A stretch of DNA of 25,997 bases from positions 1-25,997 of the forward strand of contig JBAWVO010000061.1 of NCBI GenBank assembly GCA_037147235.1, in the 5' to 3' direction. The notes beneath the pieces were generated by a model that did no database searches, was not told the DNA's origin, and worked only from the letters and a program-made list of their open reading frames with translations. Both the position numbers and the translations under genes were made by a program. This DNA comes from JANXQG01 sp037147235. GTDB lineage: Bacteria > Planctomycetota > Planctomycetia > Pirellulales > Thermoguttaceae. Positions 6,838 through 14,909 of this stretch are shown here, in pieces; position 1 is the first letter of the stretch, and each line of letters starts with the position of its first letter.

Positions 6838-7863
6838 ATGAATACCCTCCAAGAAAACTTGCTTGCTGCCAGCCAACCTACCACGCACGGCTGGCACGAA
6901 TTGGCCGATCGGATTCTTCAGGGGCATCCGCTTAGCTCCGAAGAAGGGCTTTCGATACTGCGTAGTCCCGACGAGCAATTGTTGGATCTCCTGGCGGCCA
7001 CGTATCGCATCCGCCGCCAGCGGTGGGGCAACCAGGTGCGACTGAACTTCCTCATTAACGCCAAGAGCGGTGCCTGTGCCGAAGACTGTGGCTATTGTTC
7101 CCAGTCGCGGGTCTCGAAGGCCGAGATTTCTCGCTATGCCCTACTCCTGCCCGACCAGATTCTCGACGGTGCCCGAACTGCCTTTCAACGTAAGGCCAAG
7201 ACCTATTGCATCGTGACCTCCGGCCGCAGCCCCGGAAAGCTGGAACTTGATCTGGTTTTGGAACTCGTCCCCAAGATCAAGCAAGAGTACCACCTCGATA
7301 TCTGTGTCTCCGCGGGCCTCTTGGGGCAGGAGCAAGCCGAGCGGCTGAAGCAGTGTGGTGTCGATCGCGTGAACCATAATCTCAACACCAGCCGCCGCTT
7401 CTACCCCCAGATTTGTACGACGCACACTTTTCAGGACCGGATCGATACGCTTAGGGCAGTGCGGAACGCTGGAATGGAAATCTGCTCCGGCGGCATTATC
7501 GGAATGGGCGAGGAAGACGCCGACGTGGTGGAATTGGCCCTGGAACTAGGGAACCTCGGGGTCGATGCCTTGCCGGTCAATTTCTTCACACCCACGGAAG
7601 GAACGCCGGTGACCGCCGCCAATCCGAAGAAACTTTCGCCGCGCTACTGCTTGAAAGCCCTGGCCCTGTTCCGGCTGGCCAATCCGTGTTGCGATTTGCG
7701 AGTGGCGGCTGGCCGCGAATTGCACCTCGGCTGGCTACAGCCGCTTGCACTTTACGCGGCCAATTCGATGTTTGTCGGCGACTACCTAACCACGAAAGGC
7801 CAGTCGCCGACCGAAGACTACCGCATGATCGAGGAATTGGGCTTTGAGGTGGTTGAGGAATGA
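6838..7863 (+). CDS. bioB: Biotin synthase
   Basis: A radical-SAM enzyme that inserts sulfur into dethiobiotin to make biotin, in the cytosol. It has 341 residues, the usual length. The radical-SAM [4Fe-4S] motif CxxxCxxC is at Cys80, Cys84 and Cys87 within GACAEDCGYCSQS. The auxiliary [2Fe-2S] ligands fit Cys124, Cys156, Cys216 and Arg288, with spacing within one residue of that in E. coli BioB. The start at ATG 6838 matches the family; the frame is open far upstream through the repeat but that part is not coding. No other bio genes are in the window. Translation is probably leaderless. Confidence 0.96.
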   Translation: MNTLQENLLAASQPTTHGWHELADRILQGHPLSSEEGLSILRSPDEQLLDLLAATYRIRRQRWGNQVRLNFLINAKSGACAEDCGYCSQSRVSKAEISRYALLLPDQILDGARTAFQRKAKTYCIVTSGRSPGKLELDLVLELVPKIKQEYHLDICVSAGLLGQEQAERLKQCGVDRVNHNLNTSRRFYPQICTTHTFQDRIDTLRAVRNAGMEICSGGIIGMGEEDADVVELALELGNLGVDALPVNFFTPTEGTPVTAANPKKLSPRYCLKALALFRLANPCCDLRVAAGRELHLGWLQPLALYAANSMFVGDYLTTKGQSPTEDYRMIEELGFEVVEE

Positions 7864-8055
7864 ACGGCCCGTTCCCCTGTCTTGCTATATACCCCAAATA
7901 TCCACGCCGGACCATGAATTATACCTCAATGATTCCATTAAACATGAGAATCGCGCAAATCGGCAAAGTTGACTAATCCCTGAAATTCGTTCGATCCGAT
8001 AGGCATGAGGAGGGAAATTTGTCCGGCGGCATGTAGATAAAGGGGAAGCAACACC

Positions 8056-10422
8056 ATGCTCAAAAGAAAAATTGCTACGACCGTGGTCGTGATATGTCTC
8101 ATGGGTTTGGCTAGGGTGGCGATGGCCGAGAACAGCTCGGATCAATTCCGGCCGTTCAATGGCCTGTTCGCCGACTTGTTCGAGGATGGCAATAAGTCGC
8201 AGCCGCAGCGGCCGGTGCAAAACCATCAAAACAGTAACTCCCCTAGGATGACGCAGCCGCAACGCGTGCCGACGCGGGCCCAGCCACAGGCTGCGCCAAA
8301 GGTTGCCCTGCAGCCGACACCGCAGCTCGATGCGGGCCAGCCCACTGCTGCCTCGGCCAGCGGCATCGATCGCAACAGCGATGCCTTGCCGAGCCTTCCG
8401 TCCACTTCCGACGTGCGACCGCGGAGTTCGGCCACGAGTAACAACTACTCCTTCCAATACGATGATTCTTCCTCGCCCATCGGCCCTGCCATGAATCCGC
8501 CATCGCCAAGCACTTCCGTGGGCGGCGACGCGGCCACATCGTCCACGGTCTCTGCAGCACCAGCCGGCTCGGCTCTGCACGAACGGCTGAAAAGCTTCCG
8601 CCAGTCGCCGTTCGCCGAAACTCCCCAAACAACACCAACTCCGGTCAATCCTCTAGTTGTCGCCGCGCCCGCGGAACCCGCAACGAGCCAACCTGCCGAG
8701 ACACCGCTAGTTGCCCAACGCACACCGACTGCCGCAACACCAACTACCACGACACCGTCGGCCGAGGTTCTGCCAAGCACTCCGACGGCTGTCGAGCCGG
8801 AACGTCTGGCGACCGCCAAGCCAGCCAACGACGCCCCAGGCGAGACGCCTGTGCTACCAGCCGTGCAAGAGCCGAATGTTCTGATCAATCACAAGAGCCC
8901 GTTGCTGACGGTGGAAACCATCGGACCGCGGAAGATCGTACTCGGCAAGGAGGCTGCTTACGAGGTTCTATTGCAGAATTCCGGCAACCTGGCAGCCGAA
9001 GAGGTTGCTGTGACGGTCAGTCTGCCCGACTGGGCCGAAGTGGCCGGAGCGTCGGCCAGCACCGGCGAAGTTCGCCCGCTCGAGCGAGATCGTCATGATC
9101 CATGCCGCTGGGTGCTTGGGCGGATCGAAGCCCGTTCAAAAGAGAAGCTCACTCTGAAGATTATTCCAAGGCAAAGCAAGCCGTTCGAGTTGGCCGTTCG
9201 CTGGGACTTCAAGCAGGCGCCTTCGCAGGCGATGATTGAAGTCCAGGAACCCAAGCTTACCATACGATTAGACGGCCCGCGAGAAGTACTCTTCGGCAAA
9301 CGAGAGGTTTATAAGCTGAAGCTGGGCAACAGTGGAAACGGTGCCGCCGAGAATGTTCTGCTCACGCTCATGCCGCTGAATACCAAAGACACGCATCCGA
9401 CAACGCATCGTCTGGGCACCATCAACTCCGGCGATGAGCGAGCGATCGAAATTGAATTGACCGCGCGACAAGCCGGAAACCTCACGATCCGCGTTGAGGC
9501 TAACGGAGACGGCGGTGTTCACGTCGATCTGGCCGAACATGTACTGGTCCATCGGGCCGCTCTACAAGTTGACCTTGAAGGTCCCGTCGTGCAATATGTC
9601 GGCACGCCGGCCAACTACAAAATCCTCATTCGCAATCCAGGCGACGCCCTGGCCAAAAACGTGAAGCTAACGGCCAAGCTGCCAACGGGCATGAAGTTCG
9701 TCTCCGGGAGCGATAAAGCGACCTCGGAAACCGCCATTGAGGGTGGGAAAGTGCGATGGACGCTTGAGCAGTTACCGCCAGGCGAACAGCGCGTGTTGGA
9801 AATGAAGTGCATGATGGCCCTGTCCGGTGCCAATCGCCTGGAGATTACTTCGGCTGCGGACGACGACCTCGTGGCTGCGGCCGAGTTGATCACCAAAGTC
9901 GAGGCCATGGCCGATCTCCGCCTGGAGGTGAAGGATCCGGAGGGGCCCGTGCCAGTCGGCTCCGACACGACCTATGAACTTTATGTTCGCAACCGCGGCA
10001 CCAAGGCGGCCGAGAATGTGGAAGTGCTGGCCTATTTTTCCACCGGCGTGGAACCGGTCAGTGCTGACGGCCATCCGCATCACCTCAGCCCGGGCCAGGT
10101 CGTTTTTGATCTGATTCCGGCAATTCCCCCGGCGGCCGAGATTGTCCTGAAGGTGAAGATCAAGGCGGAAGCGGCCGGCAACCACGTATTCCGTGCCGAA
10201 GTGCATTGCAAGGCACTGGGAACACGACTGGTCCGCGAAGAGGTGACCCACTTCTATCAGGATGGTCCAAGTTTGCAGCAGGCCACGGCCGTACCCGCAA
10301 AACGGACGACGAGTTCCGTGCCGCCCGTCACGCGAGATGAACCGAGAACCGCCGAGCGGCAACCGTTGCCCTTACCACAATCGTCGGGGCAACCACTGCC
10401 GGCAACGACGATCAAACGGTAG
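8056..10422 (+). CDS. Large secreted DUF11/CARDB-like repeat protein
   Basis: A 788-residue exported protein with a signal peptide (residues 1-24, cleavage after AMA). A low-complexity linker rich in Pro, Thr, Ala, Gln and Ser runs to about 275. Then come about four Ig-like repeats of 100-120 residues starting near 276, 397, 502 and 619. Each opens with a pattern like L.V...GP..V..G....Y.....N.G...A.NV, typical of DUF11 or CARDB domains. A Pro/Ser/Thr-rich tail ends it. There is no C-terminal anchor or sorting motif visible. Such proteins are common in planctomycete cell envelopes; the role is likely structural or adhesive, but that is inference. Shine-Dalgarno AAGGGGAA lies about nine bases before the ATG. 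Confidence 0.88.
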   Translation: MLKRKIATTVVVICLMGLARVAMAENSSDQFRPFNGLFADLFEDGNKSQPQRPVQNHQNSNSPRMTQPQRVPTRAQPQAAPKVALQPTPQLDAGQPTAASASGIDRNSDALPSLPSTSDVRPRSSATSNNYSFQYDDSSSPIGPAMNPPSPSTSVGGDAATSSTVSAAPAGSALHERLKSFRQSPFAETPQTTPTPVNPLVVAAPAEPATSQPAETPLVAQRTPTAATPTTTTPSAEVLPSTPTAVEPERLATAKPANDAPGETPVLPAVQEPNVLINHKSPLLTVETIGPRKIVLGKEAAYEVLLQNSGNLAAEEVAVTVSLPDWAEVAGASASTGEVRPLERDRHDPCRWVLGRIEARSKEKLTLKIIPRQSKPFELAVRWDFKQAPSQAMIEVQEPKLTIRLDGPREVLFGKREVYKLKLGNSGNGAAENVLLTLMPLNTKDTHPTTHRLGTINSGDERAIEIELTARQAGNLTIRVEANGDGGVHVDLAEHVLVHRAALQVDLEGPVVQYVGTPANYKILIRNPGDALAKNVKLTAKLPTGMKFVSGSDKATSETAIEGGKVRWTLEQLPPGEQRVLEMKCMMALSGANRLEITSAADDDLVAAAELITKVEAMADLRLEVKDPEGPVPVGSDTTYELYVRNRGTKAAENVEVLAYFSTGVEPVSADGHPHHLSPGQVVFDLIPAIPPAAEIVLKVKIKAEAAGNHVFRAEVHCKALGTRLVREEVTHFYQDGPSLQQATAVPAKRTTSSVPPVTRDEPRTAERQPLPLPQSSGQPLPATTIKR

Positions 10423-10475
10423 CAGGCAGCCACTCGCCAAGTGTCGGCACTACCGTACGTCATTGCCGGCTCGCC

Positions 10476-10601
10476 GTAGGGTGGGTGAAGCATCGAACGG
10501 TGCGTTGCGCGAACTGATCCGGAACAGCGGTAAGCGCTGTCAGCGTCTCGACTTCGTGTGCAACCCACCATTTGCCGGGCAGTTCGCTCCACGCACCCTA
10601 C
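10476..10601. repeat. 126-bp element with inverted ends, GTAGGGTGGG family (copy 2)
   Basis: The ends 10476-10491 and 10586-10601 are 16-base inverted repeats with two mismatches. The left arm starts GTAGGGTGGG like the element at 2718. The interior contains ggtgcgttg and its near-complement caacccacc, giving a second nested pairing. It lies between the convergent DUF11-repeat and CBS genes and could block read-through in both directions. It has no coding capacity. Confidence 0.65.
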
Positions 10602-10625
10602 AACCTACCTGACGTACTTGGCGGT

Positions 10626-11066
10626 TCAGCTCTGAATGTAATCGCGCATGAACTGATTCTCGGCCATCAGGTGGTCGTGCTGGGCCTTGAGAAGGTCGCC
10701 GATCGAGACCATGCCCACGAGACGCTCGCCGCTCAGGATCGGCACGTGGCGAATGCGGTGAGTCGTCATCACGCCCATCAGGTCAGTGACGGAATCGGTG
10801 GGCTTGGCGGTGATGAGCTTGGTGGTCATGACGTCGGCGACCTTCAATTGCTTGAGGTCGCAACTGCCTGCGGCAAAGCAGCGGAGCATGTCCCGTTCGG
10901 TGACGATGCCAACGAGGCACTCGCCGACAGCCAGATCTCGCTGACAAACGAGCATCGAGCCGATGTTATGCTCGACCATCTGCCGAATCACCTCGGCCAG
11001 AGAGACATCGGGTGAAGTCGTAAAGACGGCCGTCCCTTTCACTGCCAGGATGTCTTGAAGTCGCAT
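10626..11066 (-). CDS. Protein of two CBS domains
   Basis: A soluble 146-residue protein made only of a tandem CBS (Bateman) pair, residues ~8-70 and ~76-140, each with the late VGIVTERD / VGMVSIGD strand-turn that lines the nucleotide site. Such stand-alone CBS proteins bind AMP, ATP, SAM or NAD and act as energy or redox sensors for a partner; the partner is not evident. Shine-Dalgarno GGGGAGGT sits about eight bases before the ATG. It lies 40 bases after leuD in the same direction and is probably co-transcribed with leuCD. Confidence 0.93.
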   Translation of the reverse strand: MRLQDILAVKGTAVFTTSPDVSLAEVIRQMVEHNIGSMLVCQRDLAVGECLVGIVTERDMLRCFAAGSCDLKQLKVADVMTTKLITAKPTDSVTDLMGVMTTHRIRHVPILSGERLVGMVSIGDLLKAQHDHLMAENQFMRDYIQS

Positions 11067-11106
11067 GGAAAGAACCTCCCCGATTGAAGATGATAAGAAT
11101 GGTTCC

Positions 11107-11700
11107 TCACGCCACGGCTAGGGCCTGCTCATAGACCAAAATCTTATCCTCGTGCTGCAAGGTCATGGCAATATCGTCCAGACCATTCAGAAGGATATGT
11201 CGGCGGGATTCGTCCACTTCAAACTTCAGCGACAAACCGTGATCGTCGGTCACCGTGCAGGTTTTCAGGTCCACCGTCAGGTGGTAACCGGAATGGGCCG
11301 CTGCCCGGGCGAAGAGGTCGTCGATCTGGGCTTCGTCCAGCCGGACCGGCAACATGCCGTTCTTGAAGCAGTTGTTGTAGAAGATGTCGGCAAAGCTAGG
11401 GGCCAAGACGACGCGGAAACCGTAGTCCTCCAGTGCCCACGGGGCGTGCTCGCGGCTCGAACCGCTGCCGAAGTTTCGACGCGCCAGCAGAATGGATGCC
11501 CCGGCATACTCGGGCCGGTTGAGTTCAAAATCGGGGTTGGGCGTACCATCGTCGAGGAACCGCCAATCAAAGAACAGGAACTGGCCGAACCCGGAGCGTT
11601 GGATCCGCTTGAGGAACTGCTTTGGAATGATCTGGTCCGTATCGACGTTCGAGCGGTCCATGGAAAGGACCAAGCCGGTATGCTGGGTGAATGGTCGCAT
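11107..11700 (-). CDS. leuD: 3-isopropylmalate dehydratase, small subunit
   Basis: The swivel-domain subunit of isopropylmalate isomerase, which interconverts 2- and 3-isopropylmalate in leucine synthesis together with LeuC. It has 197 residues, with the family's NVDTDQIIPKQFLK (residues ~18-31) and NFGSGSSREHAPWAL (76-90). The ATG at 11698-11700 starts one base after the leuC TAA, so translation is coupled. The frame is open upstream of that but only as a shadow of leuC. Confidence 0.96.
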   Translation of the reverse strand: MRPFTQHTGLVLSMDRSNVDTDQIIPKQFLKRIQRSGFGQFLFFDWRFLDDGTPNPDFELNRPEYAGASILLARRNFGSGSSREHAPWALEDYGFRVVLAPSFADIFYNNCFKNGMLPVRLDEAQIDDLFARAAAHSGYHLTVDLKTCTVTDDHGLSLKFEVDESRRHILLNGLDDIAMTLQHEDKILVYEQALAVA

Positions 11701-11701
11701 T

Positions 11702-13090
11702 TTACTTGTATTCCCAATTCCGCGTATCAACAAAATGCCCGGCCACGGCGGCGGCCGCGGCCATCGAGGCGGAGACGAGATGCGTGCGCCCGCCCTTGCC
11801 CTGCCGTCCTTCAAAATTGCGATTGCTGGTCGAGGCGCATCGTTCGCCTGGTTCGAGCTTGTCGGGATTCATGGCCAAGCACATGCTACAACCGGCCTCG
11901 CGCCACTCGAAACCGGCGGCCGTGAAAATCTTGTCAAGCCCCTCGGCTTCGGCCTGCCGCTTCACCAGTTGGCTGCCAGGCACAACCAACACACGCACGC
12001 CGTCAGCAACGTGGTATCCCCGGGCAATGGCCGCAGCGGTCCGTAAGTCCTCGATCCGGCCATTGGTACACGAGCCGATGAAAACATGGTCAATCTTCAC
12101 ATCGGTAATCTTGGTCTTGGGTTTCAGCCCCATGTATTCCAAGGCGGCAGCGGCGGCCTTCTGGTCGGTGGGATTGCTGAAACCGGCCGGATCGGGCACT
12201 TCGCCGCAAATGCCGGTCACCTGTCCGGGGTTGGTTCCCCAGGTGACTTGCGGCTCGATGTCGGCGGCATGGAATCGCTCCACGCGATCGTAAGCCGCGC
12301 CGGGATCGCTGGGCAGGTTCTTCCACTGCTCGACCGAGGCGTCGAAATTCTTGGGGGCGTGGGGGCGGCCGCGAAGATACTCAAAAGTCTTCTCGTCGGG
12401 CGCGATCAGGCCACTGCGGGCACCGGCCTCGATGGTCATGTTGCAGACGGTCATCCGCTCCTCCATGCTCAAGGCACGGATCGCGGAACCGGTATATTCA
12501 ATGCAGTAACCCGTTCCGCCGCTGGTCGAGATCTGGCCGATCACCCAGAGGATCAGATCCTTAGCCGTAACACCGGCCAGCAAGTGGCCTTCGACGCGGA
12601 TTTCCAACGTCTGCGGTTTGTACTGCAAGAGCGTCTGGGTGGCCAGTACGTGCTCGACTTCGCTAGTGCCGATACCAAAGGCCAAGGCACCGAATGCTCC
12701 GTGCGTCGCCGTGTGGCTGTCGCCGCAAACGATGGTCATGCCCGGCTGGGTCAGCCCCAGTTCCGGTCCGATCACATGTACGATGCCTTGGTTGCGATCG
12801 TCGATGTCGTACAACCGGACACCAAAATCTTGACAGTTTTTCCGCAGCGCATCGATTTGCTGCAGGGCGATCTCATCAAGGATCGGCAACCTGCGGCTGG
12901 TGGTCGGCACATTGTGATCGACCGTGGCCACGGTCCGCTCGGGCCGCCGGACTTTCCGCCCGGAAAGCCGCAACCCTTCAAAAGCCTGGGGACTGGTCAC
13001 TTCATGGACGAGTTGCAAGTCGATGTACAGGATCGTCGGCTTCCCTTTTTCGGCATGCACGACGTGACGGTCCCAAATCTTCTCGAACAT
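11702..13090 (-). CDS. leuC: 3-isopropylmalate dehydratase, large subunit
   Basis: The aconitase-type [4Fe-4S] subunit of isopropylmalate isomerase in leucine biosynthesis. With the start at ATG 13088-13090 it has 462 residues, close to E. coli LeuC. The cluster ligands are Cys341 (GSCTNGR), Cys401 and Cys404 (GCSMCLAMNPD); GDSHTATHG at 123-131 belongs to the active site. An in-frame ATG at 13109-13111 adds seven residues (MRSNPRT) and cannot be excluded; neither start has a good Shine-Dalgarno. It heads a leuC-leuD-CBS unit and is divergent from dnaB. Confidence 0.96.
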   Translation of the reverse strand: MFEKIWDRHVVHAEKGKPTILYIDLQLVHEVTSPQAFEGLRLSGRKVRRPERTVATVDHNVPTTSRRLPILDEIALQQIDALRKNCQDFGVRLYDIDDRNQGIVHVIGPELGLTQPGMTIVCGDSHTATHGAFGALAFGIGTSEVEHVLATQTLLQYKPQTLEIRVEGHLLAGVTAKDLILWVIGQISTSGGTGYCIEYTGSAIRALSMEERMTVCNMTIEAGARSGLIAPDEKTFEYLRGRPHAPKNFDASVEQWKNLPSDPGAAYDRVERFHAADIEPQVTWGTNPGQVTGICGEVPDPAGFSNPTDQKAAAAALEYMGLKPKTKITDVKIDHVFIGSCTNGRIEDLRTAAAIARGYHVADGVRVLVVPGSQLVKRQAEAEGLDKIFTAAGFEWREAGCSMCLAMNPDKLEPGERCASTSNRNFEGRQGKGGRTHLVSASMAAAAAVAGHFVDTRNWEYK

Positions 13091-13239
13091 TGTCCGGGGG
13101 TTGGATCGCATATTGGGCGGAGGTTTTGAGAGCTAGGAAAGAAACGAAAAACGCAATCCGACGAACTGCCCGATAGAGGGGGGGCCGCCGGCAAGGATCT
13201 AGTAGGAACACGGATTCTGACACCACGCGGAATTCGCTT

Positions 13240-13268
13240 ATTATACACGATGGAGGCTGCGATTTCCA
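13240..13268 (-). promoter_or_regulatory. Candidate promoter of the leuCD-CBS unit
   Basis: Read on the minus strand, TGGAAA (13268-13263) and a perfect TATAAT (13245-13240) are 17 bases apart. Initiation near 13233 would leave a leader of about 140 bases before leuC. I see no run of leucine codons in that leader that would suggest classical attenuation. Confidence 0.4.
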
Positions 13269-13345
13269 GGGATCCATCACTTGTTCTACGAAGGTCGGTT
13301 GCCGAACGGTCCTGCAAATCTTACCATGGAGTCTTTCCAGGATGC

Positions 13346-13375
13346 CACGGCGGCCGGACTGCCGTGTTTTTACCT
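13346..13375 (+). terminator. Hairpin plus T-run in the dnaB leader, terminator or attenuator
   Basis: cacggc (13346-13351) pairs with gccgtg (13361-13366) around a nine-base GC-rich loop, followed directly by five T bases and then a pyrimidine-rich stretch. It points toward dnaB, 37 bases before its ATG. The six-bp stem is short, so function is uncertain. Confidence 0.4.
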
Positions 13376-13411
13376 TTCTTTTTGTCGCCCGACCAAAGAA
13401 CACGGAAGACC

Positions 13412-14842
13412 ATGGCCGATTCCAATGACACCGACCGGACTCGCTCGGCCCCCCGCCTGAGTTCAGAAATTCTCGATCGATTGCCTCCGCAAAACCTGGA
13501 GGCGGAAAAGGGCGTTTTGGGCAGTCTCCTGCTCGATCCGCAAATGTGCGACGAAATCGCGCTCATGCTGCGGCCCGTTGATTTCTATGCCGACGCAAAC
13601 CAGCGGCTCTATCGCAATTTGCTGGCGATGCACGATCAGGGAAAGCGGATCGACATCACCCTTCTGGTCGAGCGTTTGAAGCAGGAAGGCGAGTATGAGG
13701 CGATCGGTGGGGCAGCCTATCTGGCCGAAGTGGCCCAGTCGGTCCCTTATGCGGCCAATGCGACGTTCTATGCGGAAATTGTTCGCAATAAAGCCACGGT
13801 GCGAGAGTTGATCCACGCCAGCACAGAAATTCTCCGCGATGCCTGGGATCCGACCTACGATCCGAGGGAACTGGTCAGCCACGCGGAAGAAAAGATTTTC
13901 GCCGTCCATGACCGGCGAAGTACCGATCGGGTGACCCACATCGAGAATCTGCTCATTGAGGCATTCGACCGCATCGACGCCCGTTTGGCCAAAGGCGTGG
14001 GCGACGCCACACCGAGCCACTTCCGCGATCTCGATCAACTCACCGGTGGGCTGCATCCGGGCGAGTTCATCGTTCTGGCGGCACGGCCCAGCATGGGCAA
14101 GACGGCCCTGGCCACGAATATCGCCGAGAATGTGGCCATCTTGTCCCGTGTGCCGGTCTTGTTCGTGAGCCTGGAAATGGCTCGGCTGGAACTGGCCCAG
14201 CGACTTCTTTGCTCACAAGGCAGCATCGACGGCAGCAAGTTTCGCAGCGGGTTTATCTCGGCCGACGAGCGGGAGAAGCTCATGGAAGCATCCGGCAAGC
14301 TTTCGCAGTCGCCGCTGTTCATCGATGACACGCCCAGCCGCACCGTCACCGAAATCGCCGCCTGCGCACGCCGGCTGAAACGCAAGGAGAACCTGGGCCT
14401 GATTGTGATTGACTATCTGCAACTTGTTCAACCGGACGAACCCCGCGATCCCCGGCAGGAGCAGGTCGCCAAAATGGCGAGGCGGTTGAAGGGCCTGGCG
14501 CGCGAGTTGAATGTTCCTATTATCTGTTTGGCCCAGTTGAATCGGCAGGTCGAGTCTGGCGGCAAGGAAGAGCACCGGCCGCGGTTAAGCCATCTGCGCG
14601 AATCGGGGGCCATCGAGCAGGATGCCGATGTCGTGATGTTTGTGCATCGCGAGGAATATTACCACACCAAAGAGAAGGCTGAGGAGCTTGGCATCGTCGG
14701 GCAGGGGCTTCTGATCCTGGCCAAACAGCGCAACGGGCCGACCGGCGACGTCAAATTGCAATGGAGCGCCAAATACACTCGCTTCCAGGACTTCTCCGAG
14801 AAGCCTTACGACGAATTCAGCAGCTACAGCAACGACTTTTAA
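13412..14842 (+). CDS. dnaB: Replicative DNA helicase
   Basis: The hexameric 5'-3' helicase that unwinds DNA at the replication fork and recruits primase. It has 476 residues with the usual two-domain build: an N-terminal helical domain opening with PPQNLEAEKGVLGSLL (residues ~25-40), a linker around 165-195, and a RecA-like motor with Walker A RPSMGKT (225-231), Walker B LIVIDYLQL (330-338), the H4-like Gln in CLAQLNRQVE and the late KQRNGPTG segment with its arginine finger (~438-445). The start at ATG 13412 (MADSND) fits family length, with a weak GGAAGA before it. No intein is present in this copy. Confidence 0.97.
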   Translation: MADSNDTDRTRSAPRLSSEILDRLPPQNLEAEKGVLGSLLLDPQMCDEIALMLRPVDFYADANQRLYRNLLAMHDQGKRIDITLLVERLKQEGEYEAIGGAAYLAEVAQSVPYAANATFYAEIVRNKATVRELIHASTEILRDAWDPTYDPRELVSHAEEKIFAVHDRRSTDRVTHIENLLIEAFDRIDARLAKGVGDATPSHFRDLDQLTGGLHPGEFIVLAARPSMGKTALATNIAENVAILSRVPVLFVSLEMARLELAQRLLCSQGSIDGSKFRSGFISADEREKLMEASGKLSQSPLFIDDTPSRTVTEIAACARRLKRKENLGLIVIDYLQLVQPDEPRDPRQEQVAKMARRLKGLARELNVPIICLAQLNRQVESGGKEEHRPRLSHLRESGAIEQDADVVMFVHREEYYHTKEKAEELGIVGQGLLILAKQRNGPTGDVKLQWSAKYTRFQDFSEKPYDEFSSYSNDF

Positions 14843-14847
14843 TGGCT

Positions 14848-14907
14848 ATCCGGAAACTCCCCCTCTCCCGTACTCGGGAGAGGGGCAGGGGGTGAGGGCA
14901 TCCGGAT
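14848..14907. terminator. Long hairpin between convergent dnaB and the unknown gene
   Basis: An 11-bp perfect inner stem (14860-14870 with 14875-14885, TACT loop) is enclosed by an outer seven-bp pair (14848-14854 with 14901-14907). It occupies almost the whole gap between two convergent genes, six bases after the dnaB stop, which suits a bidirectional terminator. The CCCTCTCCC/GGGAGAGGG core is also typical of dispersed repeats. Confidence 0.55.
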
Positions 14908-14909
14908 TC

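Larger units (their letters stand above)
13091..13411. other. Divergent leuC-dnaB intergenic region
   Basis: 321 bases without a gene I can support. It holds the candidate leuC promoter and, nearer dnaB, a GC hairpin with a T-run at 13346-13375. The dnaB frame stays open back to 13250, but that stretch has no DnaB-like sequence and includes the hairpin, so I treat it as leader. Confidence 0.6.

Noticed and set aside
12086..13129. 347-codon plus-strand ORF opposite leuC
   Set aside because: Antisense shadow of leuC, whose catalytic and cluster residues are all intact; the length is due to GC-rich codon bias.
13112..13411. N-terminal extension of DnaB from 13250
   Set aside because: The stretch lacks DnaB sequence and contains a hairpin with a T-run; ATG 13412 gives normal family length.
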